Notes: generated by a model from the sequence alone, not told the origin. Shown: positions 33,883 to 42,779, numbered from the stretch's first letter. The stretch: DNA of 64,000 bases from Streptomyces alboniger (GCF_008704395.1 NZ_CP023695.1:7006001-7070000), one strand, 5' to 3'. Numbers and translations: made by a program.

Positions 33883-35121
33883 TCAGGACCCCACGCTCAC
33901 CGTGAAGCGCCGCGGGTTCCCGTCGTGGGCGGCGCCCGACACGTCCGGTTGCCCGTCGGGGCGCACGTCGTCGTACGGGAACGCGTACCCGATGGGGGAG
34001 TTGGCGTGCACCACCCGCGCCCAGTGGTTGGTCACCTCGCCCCGGTAGTGGTCGGCGGCGGTCGTGCCGTTGGGCTGTTCGGCATGGGTGAGCATGATGC
34101 TGCGGTTGAACCCGGCCGCGAGGCGCGCGAGGAGGCCCTTCTTGTCGTCGGGGTCGCCGGGATTGTTGGTGAACGGGCCGTGGTTGCAGGTGAAGATGTC
34201 CTTCGATGTCGGCTTGGTGAAGGAGTGGCCGCCGTTGAACGTCAGTACGTCACCCCTGACGCGCCCGGTGAACACACCACGCCCGCCCTGGAGGTCGATC
34301 CTGAGGTCGGTCGAGCGGTACTTGTCCCACACCTGGTCGACGTAGCGGTTCCAGACGTCGCGGAAGGGCATCCGGTCGGGCCGGTCGAAGTAGGGCGCCA
34401 TGAGGTTCTGCGGCGAGATCACCCTCAGTACGCCCCCGCCGTCGCCCCGGATGACCAGGTCGTCCCAGGGTCGGCCGTCCTTGGCCGCCTGCGCCGTGAG
34501 ATCCGCGGCGATCCTGTCGACGGCCCCGTCGGGGAGCGGGGCGACGGTATGCGTGGCGTCGCCCTCCAGGGTCAGCCCGATGGGCAGCGCGGTGACGAGG
34601 TCGACGTAACTGATGTTGGCGTAGAGCTGCTGGGGGTTGAAGGTGAACTCGCAGAACGACCACGTGCGGCCGTAGTTGGGGTCCGCGGGGGTCGCGAACG
34701 CGGGCTCGACGAGGGCGGGGCCGGGGTTGAGGAAGAAGTCCAGCTTGTCGTCGCGCACGAAGTAGACGCGCGCCCCGTACATCTGAGGAAGGGTCAGCAC
34801 TCTGGGTGCCGAACCGGCGGCGCCGAGCGGGATGGCGCAGTCGACGGGCAGGGGGGTCTGCGGCGCCGCGGGTGAGCCGGGGCGATAGACGCCGCCGTCG
34901 GGCCTGAGCAGCAGCCGGCGGCCGGTGCCCTGCTCATGGCCGGTGACGTAGGCGTGCACCTGGCCCGGGAGCGACTTGTTGCGCAGGGCCAGCTCACAGA
35001 TGACGGGCGCGGCCCGGCCGGCCGCCCGGGCGCTCGGGCCGAGAGCGCTCCCCCAGAGGGGGTAGGTGAGGGCGCCCGCGGTACCGGCGGCGGTGGTCAG
35101 GAACATTCGACGCGATATCAC
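33883..35121 (-). CDS. Secreted GH64 beta-1,3-glucanase
   Basis: The predicted protein has 412 residues with a GTG start at 35121 after AGGAGA; a longer frame is unlikely. VISRRMFLTTAAGTAGALTY is a twin-arginine-like signal peptide. The mature part matches laminaripentaose-producing GH64 enzymes, with a thaumatin-like barrel (YVRD-type beta segments, VYFVRDDKLDFFLNPGP) and FCEFTFNPQQLYANISYVDLV. That last segment holds the Glu and Asp expected in catalysis. It would cleave laminarin or fungal wall beta-1,3-glucan outside the cell. Its promoter has a LacI-type palindrome and the LacI gene is next door. Confidence 0.87.
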   Translation of the reverse strand: MISRRMFLTTAAGTAGALTYPLWGSALGPSARAAGRAAPVICELALRNKSLPGQVHAYVTGHEQGTGRRLLLRPDGGVYRPGSPAAPQTPLPVDCAIPLGAAGSAPRVLTLPQMYGARVYFVRDDKLDFFLNPGPALVEPAFATPADPNYGRTWSFCEFTFNPQQLYANISYVDLVTALPIGLTLEGDATHTVAPLPDGAVDRIAADLTAQAAKDGRPWDDLVIRGDGGGVLRVISPQNLMAPYFDRPDRMPFRDVWNRYVDQVWDKYRSTDLRIDLQGGRGVFTGRVRGDVLTFNGGHSFTKPTSKDIFTCNHGPFTNNPGDPDDKKGLLARLAAGFNRSIMLTHAEQPNGTTAADHYRGEVTNHWARVVHANSPIGYAFPYDDVRPDGQPDVSGAAHDGNPRRFTVSVGS

Positions 35122-35209
35122 GGAAGGTCTCCTGCGCGGTGGTGGGGGAGGGGGGAGCGCTTCGGGGCCCACTGTCGTGGCGGGCGATTGGAGCGTCAAG
35201 AGATGTGAC

Positions 35210-35223
35210 TGAGAGCGCTCTCA
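35210..35223. promoter_or_regulatory. LacI-type operator upstream of the GH64 gene
   Basis: TGAGAGCGCTCTCA is a perfect 14-bp palindrome. It closely resembles the CebR-type operator TGGGAGCGCTCCCA of Streptomyces glycoside-utilisation genes. It lies 88 bp upstream of the GH64 start and about 100 bp upstream of the divergent VOC gene. Confidence 0.75.
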
Positions 35224-35321
35224 AAAATGTCACTCCTTCAGGAAATGACAACAAGCGGATTGTCAGTGGCGGGTGCCAGACTCGAAGGGACGGCAGAGAG
35301 AATGCGACAAAGGAGTCGATC

Positions 35322-36119
35322 ATGCTCAGTACCCGTTTCGTCCCAGGTGCTCCGGTCTGGGTGGACATGTGTGCCCCCGACCTCGACAGCGTCAGCGCCT
35401 TCTATCGCGAACTGTTCGGCTGGGAGATCCAGCGGGGCGGCCCGGATGTGGGGGGCTACAGCCAGTTCCAGATCTCCGACAGGACCGCGGCGGGCGCGAT
35501 GGCGATGCCGGCCGACGAGGCCCCGCCCGCCTGGACGCTCTACTTCCGCGCGGCGGACGTGGACGCGACGGTGAAATCGGTCGAGCAGGCCGGCGGCGGC
35601 ACGCTCTACGCGGCGGTGGACGTCCTCGACCTCGGTCGCATGGCCGGCCTCACCGACTCGGCGGGCGTGCCCTTCTCGGTGTGGCAGCAGGGAGAGCTGA
35701 AGGGCCTCGATGTTCTGAACGAACCGGGTGGCCTGGTCTGGACCGAGCTGTACACCCCGGACGTCTCCGCGGCCACCTCGTTCTACGGCTCGGTGTTCGG
35801 CTGGCAGACCACCGAGATGGCCTTCCCCGGTGGGTCGTACACGATGGTGCATCCCGCCGACGGCAGTCCGGACGACATGTTCGGCGGGATCGTGCCCCTC
35901 GACAGCGACCCCTCGGAGGACAGGGCGTACTGGCTGCCGTACTTCCAGGTGGACGACTGCGACGACACCGTCGCCAAGGCCGAGCGGTCGGGCGGCGTGG
36001 TGCGGATGGATACCGTGGAAATGCCGGGCGTGGGCCGCTTCGCGAAGCTCGCGGACCCGGCGGGCGCACGGTTCGCCGTGCTGCAACCGGCCCCTCCTGG
36101 AGAGCAGATGGAGTCGTAG
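35322..36119 (+). CDS. Two-domain VOC-family (glyoxalase/bleomycin-resistance fold) protein
   Basis: The predicted protein has 265 residues, with its ATG after AGGAG. Two VOC modules follow one another: residues about 8-125 (GAPVWVDMCAPDLDSVSAFYRELFGW) and about 135-255 (GLVWTELYTPDVSAATSFYGSVFGW). Each is the beta-alpha-beta-beta-beta unit that binds a metal or small ligand. The substrate is unknown. It diverges from the GH64 gene across the LacI-type palindrome, so it may be co-regulated. Confidence 0.87.
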   Translation: MLSTRFVPGAPVWVDMCAPDLDSVSAFYRELFGWEIQRGGPDVGGYSQFQISDRTAAGAMAMPADEAPPAWTLYFRAADVDATVKSVEQAGGGTLYAAVDVLDLGRMAGLTDSAGVPFSVWQQGELKGLDVLNEPGGLVWTELYTPDVSAATSFYGSVFGWQTTEMAFPGGSYTMVHPADGSPDDMFGGIVPLDSDPSEDRAYWLPYFQVDDCDDTVAKAERSGGVVRMDTVEMPGVGRFAKLADPAGARFAVLQPAPPGEQMES

Positions 36120-36200
36120 GCGTCGAGCGGGCCATGTGACCGGGCGGTCGTTGATCGTTCGTTGATCGGTTGTTTCGCGCGGCCGTGCAGTATCGACGGC

Positions 36201-36455
36201 ATGCAGATCGACATGACGGCCCAGCCCGAACTCGCCTGGCAGGAGCAGGCGCTGTGCGCGCAGACCGGAGCGGACTTCTTCTTCCCCGAGCCCGGAAGCT
36301 CGGTGCGCGAGGCGAAGTACATCTGCCGGATGTGTGCGATGCGCCCGGCCTGCCTGGAGTACGCACTCGCCAACGACGAGCGTTTCGGCGTCTGGGGCGG
36401 CCTCTCCGAGAAGGAGCGGTACGCCCTCAGACGCGTACCGGACAGCGCGCGGTGA
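36201..36455 (+). CDS. WhiB-like iron-sulfur transcription factor
   Basis: The predicted protein has 84 residues from the ATG at 36201. The four cluster-binding cysteines are at 19, 42, 45 and 51 (CRMCAMRPAC), followed by the turn GVWGG at 63-67 and a basic C-terminus ERYALRRVP. WhiB-like proteins bind a 4Fe-4S cluster and act with sigma factors in development or redox response. It stands alone between the VOC gene and the desaturase. Its upstream region carries two GTTGATCG-type direct repeats near 36149-36170. Confidence 0.92.
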   Translation: MQIDMTAQPELAWQEQALCAQTGADFFFPEPGSSVREAKYICRMCAMRPACLEYALANDERFGVWGGLSEKERYALRRVPDSAR

Positions 36456-36621
36456 CGTACGCCTTCACGGGTGCGTCACCCACGGTCAGGCGTACGCGAC
36501 CGTGAACCGCCCGGTCGCCGCCCGCACCCGGCGGAACAGGCGGGGATGGACGTGACGCACCCGCCCGCCGGACAGAAAGTGGGTGTCCGTACATCGATGC
36601 GGCGCCGCCGGTGGGCGGCGG

Positions 36622-37593
36622 TCAGGCGCCCCGGGCCGCCATCCGCGCCTTGCGAGCGGCCAGCCTCTCGTCGAACTTGGACGCCTCCGCGTCGAGCCCG
36701 CCCATGTAGAAGCCCAGCTCCTCCTGGGCCTTGAGGCCCTCGGGGCCGAGGCCGTCGATCTCCAGGACCTTCAGGTGACGCAGCACGGGCTGGAGCACGT
36801 CGTCGTGGTGGATGCGCAGGTTGTAGACCTCGCCGATGGCCATCTGCGCGGCGGCCCGCTCGAAGCCCGGCATGCCGTGCCCCGGCATGCGGAAGTTGAC
36901 CACGACGTCCCGCACGGACTGCATCGTCAGGTCCGGAGCCAGCTCGAAGGCGGCCTTGAGCAGGTTCCGGTAGAAGACCATGTGGAGGTTCTCGTCGGTG
37001 GCGATGCGCGCCAGCATGCGGTCGCAGACCGGGTCGCCGGACTGGTGTCCGGTGTTGCGGTGCGAAATGCGGGTCGCCAGCTCCTGGAAGGCCACGTACG
37101 CGACCGAGTGCAGCATCGAGTGGCGGTTGTCCGACTCGAAGCCCTCGCTCATGTGGACCATCCGGAACCGCTCCAGCTCGTCGGGGTCGACCGCGCGGGA
37201 GGCGAGGAGGTAGTCGCGCATCACGATGCCGTGACGCCCCTCCTCGGCCGTCCAGCGGTGCACCCACGTGCCCCAGGCGCCGTCGCGGCCGAAGAGGGAG
37301 GCGATCTCGTGGTGGTAGCTGGGGAGGTTGTCCTCGGTGAGCAGGTTGACCACCAGGGCGATGCGCCCGATGTCGGTGACCGGGGACTGGCCCTTCTCCC
37401 AGGCTTCGCCGTCCTCGAAGAAGCCGGGGAAGTTACGGGCGTCGGAGAACGGGACGTACTCGTGGGGCATCCAGTCCTTCGCCACCTTCAGGTGGCGGTT
37501 GAGTTCCTGCTCGACCACTTCCTCCAGCGCGTAGAGCAGCCGGGCATCGGTCCAGCTGTCCGTGCTGCCGAGGTGGGAAGAGGTGATCGTCAC
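36622..37593 (-). CDS. Acyl-ACP desaturase (soluble di-iron)
   Basis: The predicted protein has 323 residues with a GTG start at 37593 after GGAG. The di-iron ligand motifs of the stearoyl-ACP desaturase family are present: TEDNLPSYHHEI, TAEEGRHGIVMRDY and ATDENLHMVFYRNLL. In mycobacteria the homologues DesA1/DesA2 desaturate acyl chains. Here it should introduce a double bond into membrane fatty acids using oxygen and a redox partner. The promoter contains three CCTACG/CGTAGG boxes (37647-37680). The C-terminal tail is rich in Lys/Arg/Ala. Confidence 0.93.
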   Translation of the reverse strand: MTITSSHLGSTDSWTDARLLYALEEVVEQELNRHLKVAKDWMPHEYVPFSDARNFPGFFEDGEAWEKGQSPVTDIGRIALVVNLLTEDNLPSYHHEIASLFGRDGAWGTWVHRWTAEEGRHGIVMRDYLLASRAVDPDELERFRMVHMSEGFESDNRHSMLHSVAYVAFQELATRISHRNTGHQSGDPVCDRMLARIATDENLHMVFYRNLLKAAFELAPDLTMQSVRDVVVNFRMPGHGMPGFERAAAQMAIGEVYNLRIHHDDVLQPVLRHLKVLEIDGLGPEGLKAQEELGFYMGGLDAEASKFDERLAARKARMAARGA

Positions 37594-37646
37594 GTGGGCT
37601 CCATACGGGGACGGGGGTGCTTACGGGCAGTGCGAGCGGTGCACTA

Positions 37647-37680
37647 CCTACGGTCTCGTAGGTTACGTTGCCGTAGGTTA
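37647..37680. promoter_or_regulatory. CGTAGG box cluster upstream of the desaturase
   Basis: CCTACG (37647-37652) and CGTAGG (37657-37662) form an inverted repeat. The nonamer CGTAGGTTA occurs twice, at 37657-37665 and 37672-37680, with a 15-bp period. The cluster starts 54 bp upstream of the desaturase start and is a likely operator for a fatty-acid or redox regulator. Confidence 0.55.
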
Positions 37681-37749
37681 AACCCTCCGTAAAGAGGCTG
37701 TGAGGGCGGGCCCCACCCGTGTTCCCCGCAACAAAGGCCTCATTGCTGG

Positions 37750-38526
37750 TCAGGCGTACAGTTCACGGAGCCGGACTGAGAGGCACGTCACACAGCCTTC
37801 GAGCTTCTCGAACTCGCTGATGTCCACCGGAACCGGGTCGAAACCGAGATCGGCGAACAGCTCCGCGCTCTTCGGGGCGCTCGACGCCATCAGCAGCTTC
37901 GTGCCGCCGAGCAGCACCACGTGCGCGCCGGGCTCCTCGGGCACGGGAAGGAAGCGCGGGAACAGCGAGGCGCTGTCGACCAGCGGCTCGTACCCGATCA
38001 CCGTCCCGTCGGGCAGCGCCGTCACCGCGGACTTCAGATGCAGGACCCTGGCGACGGGGACGGCGACCACGCGCGCGCCGAGCGGTTCGAAGACGGCCCG
38101 CAGCTGCCGCACGCCCTCCGCGTTGGTCCTGCCGCCCCGCCCCACGTAGATCGTGTCGCCGATCTTGAGGACGTCACCGCCGTCGAGCGTGCCGGGCTCC
38201 CGGATCCGGTTCACCGAGCAGCCGAGCCGGGTGACCGTCTCCTCGACGCCCGGCGTCTCGCCCCGCCGGGCATCGGCCCCCGGCCGGGCGATCAGCGCCA
38301 CGTTCCGGAAGACCACCACCGCGTCCTCCACGAACACCGAGTCCGGGCAGTCGTCGGTGGGCTGAACCTCCAGCGTCTCCCAGCCGTGGGCGTCCAGCGC
38401 CGCGACGTACGCCTCCCACTGCCGCAGCGCCAGCGCCACGTCCACCGGGGAGCGCTCCAGGTGGGTGAGCAGGCCTTCGGCGAGACGCGGGCCGGGGCGG
38501 CGGATCAGGGCCTTCTTGCTGGGCAC
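37750..38526 (-). CDS. ddaH: Dimethylarginine dimethylaminohydrolase
   Basis: The predicted protein has 258 residues with a GTG start after GAGGAG. It has the amidinotransferase-fold motifs of DDAH: DCPDSVFVEDAVVVF, then PGTLDGGDVLKIGDTIYVGRGGRTN, and VLHLKSAVTALPDG (His). The catalytic cysteine is near the C-terminus in KLEGCVTCLSVRL. The enzyme hydrolyses N-omega-methylated arginines to citrulline and methylamines; a few relatives act on arginine. The gene lies 36 bp downstream of the UvrA-like gene on the same strand. Confidence 0.9.
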   Translation of the reverse strand: MPSKKALIRRPGPRLAEGLLTHLERSPVDVALALRQWEAYVAALDAHGWETLEVQPTDDCPDSVFVEDAVVVFRNVALIARPGADARRGETPGVEETVTRLGCSVNRIREPGTLDGGDVLKIGDTIYVGRGGRTNAEGVRQLRAVFEPLGARVVAVPVARVLHLKSAVTALPDGTVIGYEPLVDSASLFPRFLPVPEEPGAHVVLLGGTKLLMASSAPKSAELFADLGFDPVPVDISEFEKLEGCVTCLSVRLRELYA

Positions 38527-38562
38527 GGTGTTCTCCTCACGGGGGCGGGGCGGTGCCGCACA

Positions 38563-40866
38563 TCATGCAGCGCGTTCCCCGTCCACGCCCAGAGCGTTTC
38601 GGAGGTGGTCCGCCGTGAACGAGCCCCGCGCCCGCAGCAGCCGCTCCGGGGTCCCCTCGAAGACGATCCGCCCGCCGTGCTTGCCGCCGTCGGGGCCGAG
38701 GTCGATGACCCAGTCCGCGTGCTTGACGACGTCGAGGTTGTGCTCGACGACGACCACTGTGTTCCCGGCGTCGACGAGCCGGTCGAGCAGCGCGAGCAGC
38801 CCGTCGACGTCCGCCATGTGCAGGCCGGTGGTCGGTTCGTCCAGGACGTACGTCGTTCCGGTGCGGTGCAGCTGCGTGGCCAGCTTGATGCGCTGCCTCT
38901 CACCGCCGGACAGGGTGCTGAGCGGCTGCCCGAGCGTGAGGTAGGTGAGCCCCACGTCCCGCAGGGCGCCGAGGCGCCGGCGCACCGCCGTGTCGTCGAA
39001 GCGCTCGAAGAAGTCCAGCGCACGCTCCGCGGTCATCTCCAGCACGTCCACGACGGACCGGCCGTCGACGGTGAGGCGCAGCACCTCGTCCTTGAAGCGC
39101 CGCCCCTCGCACGCCTCGCACGTCGTGGTCACCGGGTCCATGAACGCCAGGTCGCTGTAGATGATCCCGCGCCCCCGGCAACGCTCGCACGCTCCATGGG
39201 AGTTGAAGCTGAACAGACTCGCCCTCGTGCCCGTCTCCCGGGCGAAGAGCCTGCGTACCGTGTCCATGATCCCGAGGTACGTCGCCGGGGTGGAGCGGCC
39301 GGAGATGCCGATGGACGACTGGTCGACGACCACGGCGTCCGGGTGCGCCTCGGTGAACGCCTTCGACACCAGAGTGCTCTTGCCGGAACCGGCGACGCCG
39401 GTGACCGCGGTGAGCACCCCGGTCGGCACCCGCACGCTGACGTTCTTCAGGTTGTGCAGATCGGCGCCCCTGATCCAGTGCCCGCCGGTCGCCTCGCGCG
39501 GGTGCTCCTTGACGCCCCGGAAGCCGCGCAGGTGGCGGCCGGTGAGGGTGTCCGCCTGCCGTAGTTCGTCCGGGGTGCCCTCGAAGACGACGAGGCCGCC
39601 GTCGGCGCCGGCCGCGGGCCCCATGTCGACGACATGGTCGGCGACCGCGATCACGTCCGGGTCGTGTTCGACGACCAGGACGGTGTTGCCCTTGTCGCGC
39701 AGCCGCAGCAGCAGGTCGTTGAGGCGGCCCACGTCGCGCGGGTGCAGGCCGACGCTCGGCTCGTCGAAGATGTACGTCATGCCGGTGAGGCTGGAGCCGA
39801 GGTGGCGCACCATCTTCAGCCGCTGGCCCTCGCCCCCGGAGAGCGTGGACGTCTCGCGGTCCAGGCTCAGATAGCCGAGGCCGATCGCCTCGATGCGCTC
39901 CAGGGCCGCCACGGCCGCCGCGGCGATCGGGCCCGCTACCGGGTCGTGGACGCGGCCCAACTCCTCGATGAGGTCGGTGACTTCCATCCGGGTGCAGTCG
40001 GCGATGCCCAGGCCGTTGATACGGGTGGCGAGCGCCGCCGGATTGAGCCGCGCCCCGTGGCAGGACGGGCAGGTGCCTTGCACAAGGAAGCCCTGCACCA
40101 GGTCGCGGGTCTTCTGGGCGAGGGCGGACAGATCGCGGTTGAGGTACAGGCGCTCGAAGCGGTCGGCGAGGCCCTCGTAGTCGATGTCCCGTGCGCCGCC
40201 GGTGTTGTCGACACTGACCTTCTTCCTGCCGCGCCCGCCGCGCATGAGGAACTGCCGCTCCGCTTCGGTGAAATGCCCGACCGGCTTGTGCGGGTCGAGG
40301 TCGGGCGTGTTGGTGTACGTCTGGCCGTGCCAGGTCCCCGCGGCGAACGGCGGGAAGAGGATCGCGCCGTCCGCCAGGGACTTGGCGGGGTCCAGGATGC
40401 GGTCGTAGTCGGGCCGCACGGTCCGGCCGAGGCCGTCGCAGCGCGGGCACATGCCCGACGGGTCGTTGAAGGAGTACGCCGTCGCGGGGCCCGCGCTCGG
40501 CGTGCCGTGCCGGGAGAAGAGCACCCTGATCACGGAGTAGACGTCCGTCATGGTGCCCACGGTGGAGCGGGAGTGGCCGCCGATCGGCCGCTGGTCGACG
40601 ACGATCGCGGGCGAGAGATCCTCGATGGCGTCCGCGTGCGGCCGCTCGTACTTCGGCAGCCGGTTGCGCACGAACCAGGTGAAGGTCTCGTTCAGCTGGC
40701 GCTGGGACTCGACCGCGATCGTGTCGAAGACGACCGACGACTTTCCCGACCCCGATACCCCGGTGAAGACCGTGAGACGGCCTTTCGGGATGCTCAGGTT
40801 CACCTCCTTGAGGTTGTTCTCACGGGCTCCGGTGATGGTGATGCAGTCGTGTGTGTCCTGGTGCAT
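38563..40866 (-). CDS. UvrA-like ABC ATPase (UvrA2/drug-resistance type)
   Basis: The predicted protein has 767 residues, shorter than repair UvrA (about 940-1000), and probably lacks the UvrB-binding insertion. There are two ATPase modules with Walker A GVSGSGKSS and GVAGSGKST and signatures LSGGEGQRLK and LSGGERQRIK. Zinc-type cysteine pairs occur at CPRCDGLG, CPSCHGAR, CERCRGRG and CEACEGRR. UvrA2-type proteins are linked to tolerance of DNA-binding drugs. The ATG at 40866 lies 10 bp after the stop of the ABC-F gene, so both are in one operon. Confidence 0.87.
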   Translation of the reverse strand: MHQDTHDCITITGARENNLKEVNLSIPKGRLTVFTGVSGSGKSSVVFDTIAVESQRQLNETFTWFVRNRLPKYERPHADAIEDLSPAIVVDQRPIGGHSRSTVGTMTDVYSVIRVLFSRHGTPSAGPATAYSFNDPSGMCPRCDGLGRTVRPDYDRILDPAKSLADGAILFPPFAAGTWHGQTYTNTPDLDPHKPVGHFTEAERQFLMRGGRGRKKVSVDNTGGARDIDYEGLADRFERLYLNRDLSALAQKTRDLVQGFLVQGTCPSCHGARLNPAALATRINGLGIADCTRMEVTDLIEELGRVHDPVAGPIAAAAVAALERIEAIGLGYLSLDRETSTLSGGEGQRLKMVRHLGSSLTGMTYIFDEPSVGLHPRDVGRLNDLLLRLRDKGNTVLVVEHDPDVIAVADHVVDMGPAAGADGGLVVFEGTPDELRQADTLTGRHLRGFRGVKEHPREATGGHWIRGADLHNLKNVSVRVPTGVLTAVTGVAGSGKSTLVSKAFTEAHPDAVVVDQSSIGISGRSTPATYLGIMDTVRRLFARETGTRASLFSFNSHGACERCRGRGIIYSDLAFMDPVTTTCEACEGRRFKDEVLRLTVDGRSVVDVLEMTAERALDFFERFDDTAVRRRLGALRDVGLTYLTLGQPLSTLSGGERQRIKLATQLHRTGTTYVLDEPTTGLHMADVDGLLALLDRLVDAGNTVVVVEHNLDVVKHADWVIDLGPDGGKHGGRIVFEGTPERLLRARGSFTADHLRNALGVDGERAA

Positions 40867-40876
40867 GCACCGGACG

Positions 40877-42520
40877 TTAGTCGTCAAACCAGACAGCTTC
40901 TGTCTTCTTTTCCTGGGTGATTTCCTTCAGTTCCCCGTCGAGGAGCAGCCAGCGCGTAATGCCGATGGACTCCAGGAACGGCAGGTCGTGACTGGCCACG
41001 ATCAGCGCGCCCTCGTACGACTCCAGGGCCGACGACAGCTGCCTCACGCTCGCCATGTCGAGGTTGTTCGTCGGCTCGTCGAGCATGAGCAGCTGCGGCG
41101 CGGGCTCGGCGAGGAGCAGCGCCGCGAGCGCCGCGCGGAACCGCTCGCCGCCCGAGAGGGTCGCCGCCCGCTGGTCGGCCTTGGCGCCCTTGAACAGGAA
41201 GCGGGCCAGGCGCGCCCGGACGCGGTTGTTGGTCGCGTCGGGGGCATATGCCGCCACGTTCTCGGCGACGGTCAGCTCGCCGTCCAGAACGTCCAGCCGC
41301 TGCGGCAGGAACCGCATCGGCACATGCGCCCGTGCCTCCCCGGCGACCGCCTCCAGCTCACCGGCGATGGTGCGCAACAGCGTGGTCTTGCCCGCGCCGT
41401 TGCGCCCGATCAGCGCGATCCGCTCCGGGCCGCGCAGCTCGAACTCGCCCTGGACGCGGGCCCCGTAGCGCAGCTCCAGACCGCTCAGGGTGAGGACGGT
41501 GCGGCCCGGGTGCACCAGGGTGTGCGGCAGGTCGACGCGGATCTCGTCGTCGTCCCGCACCGCCTCCACGGCGTCGTCGAGACGCTCCTTGGCCTCGGCG
41601 AGCTTCTCCTCGTGCATGATGCGGTGTTTGCCCGCCGACTCCTGTGCGGCCCGTTTGCGGGCGCCCATCAAGATCTTCGGCTGGCTCCTGCTGTCCTGGA
41701 TCTTCTGGCCGTAGCGCTTGCGGCGGGCCAACTTGACCTGGGCGTCGGCCAGATCGCGCTTCTGCCTGCGCAGATCGGACTCGGCGACGCGCACCATGCG
41801 CTCCGCCGCCTCCTGCTCGGCGGCGAGGACTTCCTCGTACGCGCTGAAGTTGCCGCCGTACCAACTGACCTCGCCGTCCCGCAGATCGGCGATCTGGTCG
41901 ACCAGATCGAGGAGTTCACGGTCGTGACTGACCACGACGAGGACTCCGGACCACGCCTCGACGGCCGCGTACAGACGCCGACGGGCGTACAGATCGAGGT
42001 TGTTGGTCGGTTCGTCGAGCAGCAGGACATCGGGCCGGCGCAGGAGCAGCGCGGCGAGGCGCAGTAGCACCGACTCGCCGCCCGAGACCTCGCCCGTGGT
42101 GCGGTCGAGGCCGATGTGGCCGAGGCCGAGCTGGTCGAGGGTCGCGAGGGCGCGCTCCTCGACGTCCCAGTCGTCGCCGACCACCGCGAAGTGCTCCTCG
42201 CGCGCGTCGCCCGCCTCGATGGCGTGCAGCGCGGCGCGCGTCGCGGCGATGCCGAGCACCTCGTCGACGCGCAGGCCGGTGTCGAGGGTGACGCTCTGCG
42301 GCAGGTAGCCGACCTCGCCGGCGACCTTGACGGTGCCTTCGGTGGGGGTCAGCTCACCGGCGATCAGCTTCAACAGGGTTGATTTACCTGAGCCGTTGAC
42401 GCCGATGAGGCCGGTCCTGCCGGGGCCGAAGGCCACTTGCAGGCCGTCGAGGACGCTGGTGCCGTCGGCCCAGGTGAAGGTGAGTGACGTGCAGGTGATG
42501 GAGGTGGGGGAAGTAGACAT
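40877..42520 (-). CDS. ABC-F ribosome-protection-type ATPase
   Basis: The predicted protein has 547 residues. It has two ABC domains without membrane helices: Walker A GVNGSGKST (40-48) and GRNGAGKTT, and signatures VSGGESVLLRLA and LSGGERFRAALA. A long charged linker (EQEAAERMVRVAESDLRRQKRD) separates them. ABC-F proteins bind the ribosomal E site. Many Streptomyces members protect against macrolides, lincosamides or streptogramins. A long leader with a strong promoter, upstream ORFs and an 11-bp long-range inverted repeat (42521-42779) suggests antibiotic-induced attenuation. No clear ribosome site precedes the ATG. Confidence 0.88.
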   Translation of the reverse strand: MSTSPTSITCTSLTFTWADGTSVLDGLQVAFGPGRTGLIGVNGSGKSTLLKLIAGELTPTEGTVKVAGEVGYLPQSVTLDTGLRVDEVLGIAATRAALHAIEAGDAREEHFAVVGDDWDVEERALATLDQLGLGHIGLDRTTGEVSGGESVLLRLAALLLRRPDVLLLDEPTNNLDLYARRRLYAAVEAWSGVLVVVSHDRELLDLVDQIADLRDGEVSWYGGNFSAYEEVLAAEQEAAERMVRVAESDLRRQKRDLADAQVKLARRKRYGQKIQDSRSQPKILMGARKRAAQESAGKHRIMHEEKLAEAKERLDDAVEAVRDDDEIRVDLPHTLVHPGRTVLTLSGLELRYGARVQGEFELRGPERIALIGRNGAGKTTLLRTIAGELEAVAGEARAHVPMRFLPQRLDVLDGELTVAENVAAYAPDATNNRVRARLARFLFKGAKADQRAATLSGGERFRAALAALLLAEPAPQLLMLDEPTNNLDMASVRQLSSALESYEGALIVASHDLPFLESIGITRWLLLDGELKEITQEKKTEAVWFDD

Positions 42521-42743
42521 ACAGGACTCGCGGTTGCGTGGTGTGGAGCGCGGTCAGGGGCAACGCGTTCGAGACACCGCGGCGGGGTGAGGCCGGAAAA
42601 GAGGAAAGGCCTGTGCCGGGGGACGGGACGGCTCGTATGCCGAGGTCGCACGCGACGTGCACGGCAGCGCGGAAGCTGCGTGACGCGGTGTCTCATGACC
42701 TCAGACGAGCAACGTCCTTCTCCTATCGACGGCAACAGAACCG
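42521..42743 (-). promoter_or_regulatory. ABC-F leader with candidate attenuator and upstream ORFs
   Basis: The leader is about 220 nt long. AGGAG (42720-42724, minus strand) is followed seven bases later by a minimal ORF TTG-CTC-GTC-TGA (42712-42701). Next is an ATG at 42696 whose frame runs into the abc-F coding region. An 11-bp perfect inverted repeat pairs the bases just at this ATG (42684-42694) with 42571-42581 near the main start. Ribosome stalling on either upstream ORF would break this stem. This is the layout of ribosome-mediated attenuators known for other ABC-F genes. Confidence 0.55.
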
Positions 42744-42749
42744 TTGTAC

Positions 42750-42779
42750 ACGATAGGAATCCGCCCGGGGCCCTGTCAA
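42750..42779 (-). promoter_or_regulatory. Promoter of the ABC-F/UvrA-like operon
   Basis: On the minus strand TTGACA (42774-42779) is followed after 18 bp by TATCGT (42750-42755), a good vegetative-type promoter. The -35 box overlaps the TGA of the lrp gene. An 8-bp inverted repeat (TCCTATCG at 42721-42728 and CGATAGGA at 42751-42758) spans the -10 region and predicted start site and may be an operator. Confidence 0.6.
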
